From positions 7,277,201-7,341,200 of the forward strand of contig OZ038422.1 in assembly GCA_964036155.1 (NCBI GenBank): 64,000 nt of DNA. The letters are read 5' to 3'. The stretch comes from Diploscapter coronatus (lineage: Eukaryota; Nematoda; Chromadorea; Rhabditida; Rhabditidae). Positions 60,139-64,000 of the stretch are shown in pieces; position 1 is the stretch's first letter, and every line of letters starts with the position of its first letter. Below the pieces are notes generated by a model, which saw nothing but the letters and a program-made list of their open reading frames with translations, was not told the DNA's origin and ran no database searches. The translations under genes and the position numbers were made by a program.

Positions 60139-63100
60139 TTAGAGCAGTTCATCCGTCTTTGAACCCGCAAAGAGCTGTCGAACTGGCGAAAGACTTTTGG
60201 AGGAAAGGGAGAAATTGACGAAGAAAGTGGCGAGGGAGAGCATGAGGAAAATGGACACCGACATGGAAATGGACACCACGTAGTGCGAGATGCTCAGACC
60301 GATCTCCAACCAACTACCATCGTCTCGCAATAAGTAGAAGAATGACTGAAACTCATATGTCGATTTCTCCTTGAATATCAGTATTTTAGGATGCAGTGAT
60401 ATCTTTCATCACTATTTTCAAATTCAACTTCAACAACATTTCAAATTTAAAGTCAAAATCGTTTGATTTGAAACTTCCTCCTAACTTTTCTGTGGAATTA
60501 ATGCAACACTATAATTTTTAACCACCTCGTATGTTCTTATCAGGGGCTGAATTGTAAATTTAGGTAATAAAATATTAGAAAAAAAAAACTTGAAAAAGTA
60601 TAAAAAATTAAATAAATAAATCAGATAAAAACTCACCATAGCCATTAGATCGGTGCAAATGAGTGTGACACAGGAAACTCGCTTAATGACGTGGGCATTG
60701 AGTCTGGCTGCACAGGCAATTGAGACGGTCGAGATGAGGATGGGAATGAGCAGACGCATCACTAGCAGGGCTGCCATTGTAAATGGGCTGCAAAAGAAAG
60801 CAAATAAATAAATAATGAAAAGATAAGGTTTTGCATGCCAAACTTTGTTTTACTTATCATAAATGGTAAAATGCAGAGAAAGTTCCATTAACTCGTCCTC
60901 ATTTTAGAAAAGTCGCTATTTTCTCAACTTTTCATGTAATCTGATTAAAGGACTCAGATGGAGTATTGAAGTTTTAATTGACGAAGAAGATTCACTTAAC
61001 TAGAATACAAAAACTGTACCTGAACACAGAAATGAATCGCATGAGAGTGGATGGACTGAACGAGTTGAAGGAGGCGAAATTTCCTGTGCCGAAGAGGGAG
61101 CATAGCACGAAGCAGATGCACACAAGAGCACGACGGAAATCCGACAGGGAAAGACGGTCTGAATCAGAGAATTCTCAAAACTCGACCCGCAGAAAAAATA
61201 GCGCGTCATATCAAAGATCATGTCTTCTTTGTCTTTTCCGAAAAGATTCACTATTTTTCTGTGGGTCGGGTTTTGAGAAGTCCGGCTGAATACTATTTTG
61301 AAAAGAATAATTGTTAGTTTGCTCATTTTGTGACTTCTATATACGAATTTCTCATTCAGAAAATCTTTAAAAATCATCTTTCAATGAGATAAATTTAGCC
61401 TAATTCCCAAACTCTGCCCTTTTCATTGTTTCATTTTTAGCTCTATGTTTGATTAGAGTGTATTTTCACGACTCACCATTTTTGTCAGAAGGCAATGGCA
61501 GTGGCAGGTGAATCAACTCGAGCAGAGACAGATTGGAGAATTCGAATCGAATGAACAGAAGCAGGAGGGGTAGGAAGAGCAACATAAACAGGGACTCGTA
61601 GGCAATGGAGAGAAGGAAGAAAGGAATTAGCAGAGAACCTGAAATAGAAACAATAATCACCAAACTTGTAATCGATAGAGTAAAGAAAATAGGGAATCAA
61701 ATTTTCTGCATCGGAAATAATCCGATGTTAGCATATCCTCTCGTAAATATTCCTCTCAATCAAAATATGGAGAAAAAACGTCCAGCATTCTAAGAGAAAT
61801 GCTTCTATTAGGAAAGATATTGCCATCATGCAAAATTCAACAAATAAAAAATGTCGAATTTAATCGCAACTGTTCAAAATGAATGCGGAATAAATATCGA
61901 AGAACATCTTACCGACAAAGGCAGTGACCCTTCTGGACAAATTGCCATCGGTGAAAAGAGGGGCGATAAAAGCTGTTGGAATTGTGAGCCATGCGATCAG
62001 TCGACAGAGAAGTGGAGGCTGAAAATGGATGTGTCATCTGTTGTGAGAAAATGAAGAATTAGTCAGCGAGATTCCGACCAATCTTGTGAGATAATTTTAC
62101 TCGTTTCTCTTACCTTCCTAAACAGCAGCATCTGCAGAAGAATGAAAGCAGCGCAGACGAAGTGCGCGATGGCAATTTTCTGCATGAGTCTTGCGTTCGG
62201 CTGCAGTGCCTTCAGTCGTTTGGAGGCCAGCCACAAACAGACCGAAGAAGTGAAGGGCACTGCCACACAGAGGAAAGGCACTTCGGAACGACCAACTGCT
62301 GGAAGAAAGGGAAAGGGCAAAAGCGATAGGCAGAACAGGCGCCAGTAGAGGGATCTGAATTCAGTTAATGCATTTTAAATGGTCGAAGCTGGAGTGAGAA
62401 AAAGTTATTTTTTATTCTTGGAGTTATCTTCAAGCATCCAGAAATGTAGTAATTGCCTTTTTGTGTGTCTATGATCTTCAGTCATGTATTTGGAAATTTT
62501 CAGCATATTGTCGAAATTCTTCCAAACCTAATCAGAATGCTTGGCGAAAATAAATCTGAGTCAAATAGCAAGAATTCAATTTATGGACATCAAAATGCAA
62601 ACTCACAATTCATTAACGACAGCAGATTCGTATGCCAGAGGCAGCAGCATGAGCAGTCCGAAAACGAGCGACAGCCACCGTCGATCCAGGAATGTTAGGA
62701 TGAAGACGCACAGGAAAACGACTGAAATGAATGGATTTGAAGGAAATGGAATAAGATACAAGAAAATACCTGCAACATTGAACATGATGAATGGCTGGGC
62801 AATCTGATTGAGGGCTGCAATCGAAGGAACATTTCGAATCTCGCGAAGATAGACTATTGATCGAGATGATAACTGAAAGAAGTGCATGAAAAATTAGACG
62901 GGATCCAGATCTATTCAATTTGCAGTCATTTTGATCAAATTCATTCGAGCTCCATCTTTTCGAAAGTCAAATCATTTGAAATTTCAAAAATCAGCCTTTC
63001 TTTTTCCGCTATAGATAAAGAAAAGCAGCTTACATGTGAAACATTTTCAACCAGTGCGAAGAGGTAAACAGGCAGAAGGGCGTAGATCGAGCAGGAAATG

Positions 63101-64000
63101 GTGAACTTGTAGTAGAAACAGAGCAGAACAGTCAGTCCCAACAGACAAAAGAAACAGGCGTTTGGCAGGAGGAAGGAAGAGTAATTCAGCTTCACATCCG
63201 GACTGAAATTCAAACATTATTTTACCAGAAGATAATATTGCAAGAAAGTGTTCACATTTCTTTTGGACCAGAATAAAATAAGCTTCGTAATTAAGAATGC
63301 CTTACTTGACTAAATGACAATAGAGCAGAAGAATCCACCCGATGAAAGAAGTCGAAACAGCAGCTCCCAGAAATGTCCGGTCGTATCGATGATAGTAGAA
63401 AATGGCCTGTTTGATTAGGGCTGAATTGTCAGAGAATAGAGATGCAGCTGCGGAATAACGACTGGAAGAAGGAAAATAAATCCCAAAGAATAATGAAGAT
63501 TTTTATCTTACCCCAATTTAGCCAACTTGTTCAGATGTTCCTCCAACGCAGACAGACTTTTGCTGTTGAAATTCTCGTATTCCTGGAAGAAGAATCGAGT
63601 CGACTTTGCACTGCGTAGGTGGAGAAGTTGTTCTCGAAGCTGGAATTCATTAATTATATTGAATTCCACGAAATCATCCAGACAAAAGTTAAATTTTGGG
63701 AATTGACAAATTTGAAGTGAACATTATTTGTTTATATATTAGAAAGAAAGGCTTGCAGGTTTTTTCCTGAAAACTGCAACGACATTGCAGTTTTTCTCGC
63801 AAGTCTGGAAAGAAAATATTCAGCTGGAAAGTTTCGTTATTTTAACTTTCCCGAAAAATCAGTTTCAATCATCATCAATCAAACCTGATAGAAGTTGGCC
63901 ATGACGCTGAGATATTCGTACTTGGGAACTGTGTTAAGAATGTGAACAGGCAGGACTCCGAGAGAGTTGATTGGAATTGGGATGCCGAGCAGAGAGGAGA
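60139..64000 (-). CDS. PIGN: PIGN, GPI ethanolamine phosphate transferase 1 (C-terminal part; runs off window)
   Basis: Twelve exons: 63885-64000 (continues beyond the window), 63512-63639, 63306-63461, 63034-63202, 62770-62872, 62607-62721, 62114-62354, 61913-62018, 61477-61638, 61020-61158, 60637-60787 and 60139-60345. They give 596 residues plus the stop, with consistent phases. The first visible residues, LLGIPIPINSLGVLPV, are the family's end of the catalytic domain. YYHRYDRTFLGAAVSTSFIGW opens the membrane part. Near the end, FGTGNFASFNSFSPS and GSWLEIGLSISHYVV match PIGN closely. About ten hydrophobic segments follow one another. PIGN adds ethanolamine phosphate to the first mannose of the GPI precursor in the ER membrane. 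The N-terminal metal-dependent phosphotransferase domain, roughly 330 residues in other animals, lies outside the window. Introns are mostly short, several near 50 nt. Confidence 0.95.

Noticed and set aside
1..64000. CRISPR array, prophage, insertion sequence or other bacterial features
   Set aside because: No regular repeat-spacer pattern, transposase or bacterial operon was seen, and all real genes have spliceosomal introns.

Overview
This window looks like nuclear DNA of an intron-rich nematode. It is AT-rich, and all ten gene models are split by introns, some only 44-50 nt long, with TTTCAG- or TTTTAG-like acceptors. The lamin closely resembles Caenorhabditis LMN-1 and ends in CSIM. One gene has the layout of the nematode-specific ET module. 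Several start codons sit 16-24 nt after a splice acceptor, as expected for spliced-leader trans-splicing. I cannot name the species. Exon boundaries were worked out by hand. Every complete model has an exon sum divisible by three with matching phases.

Minus-strand half (2.7-38.6 kb), in transcription order from right to left: two tandem sushi/CCP-repeat secreted proteins (B at 30.4-38.6 kb with 11 CCP modules, then A at 24.9-29.9 kb with 8), nuclear lamin (15.4-20.1 kb), ALG13 (13.0-14.5 kb), and a long Q-rich protein with a cysteine-free glutaredoxin-like C-terminal domain (2.8-9.9 kb). Lamin-ALG13, and possibly sushi B-A, have operon-like spacing.

Plus-strand half (41.8-58.9 kb): a C2H2 zinc-finger protein, a 95-residue helical protein spaced like an operon partner, a secreted ET-module-like protein with a C-terminal GPI-anchor-like tail, and a CREB3/CREB3L-type membrane-bound bZIP factor. 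The window ends in the minus-strand gene PIGN (GPI ethanolamine phosphate transferase 1), whose N-terminal half lies beyond base 64000.

Several genes concern the secretory pathway: ALG13 in N-glycan precursor synthesis, PIGN in GPI-anchor synthesis, CREB3 in ER-to-Golgi signalling, plus the secreted sushi and ET-module proteins. I infer no shared regulation from this. Long gene-free stretches (7.7-11.3, 20.4-24.1, 38.8-40.4, 45.6-47.0 and 52.4-53.1 kb) are strongly strand-asymmetric: pyrimidine-rich on the strand of the neighbouring gene, and mostly upstream of start codons or in long introns. No viral, plasmid, CRISPR or intact transposon gene was found.
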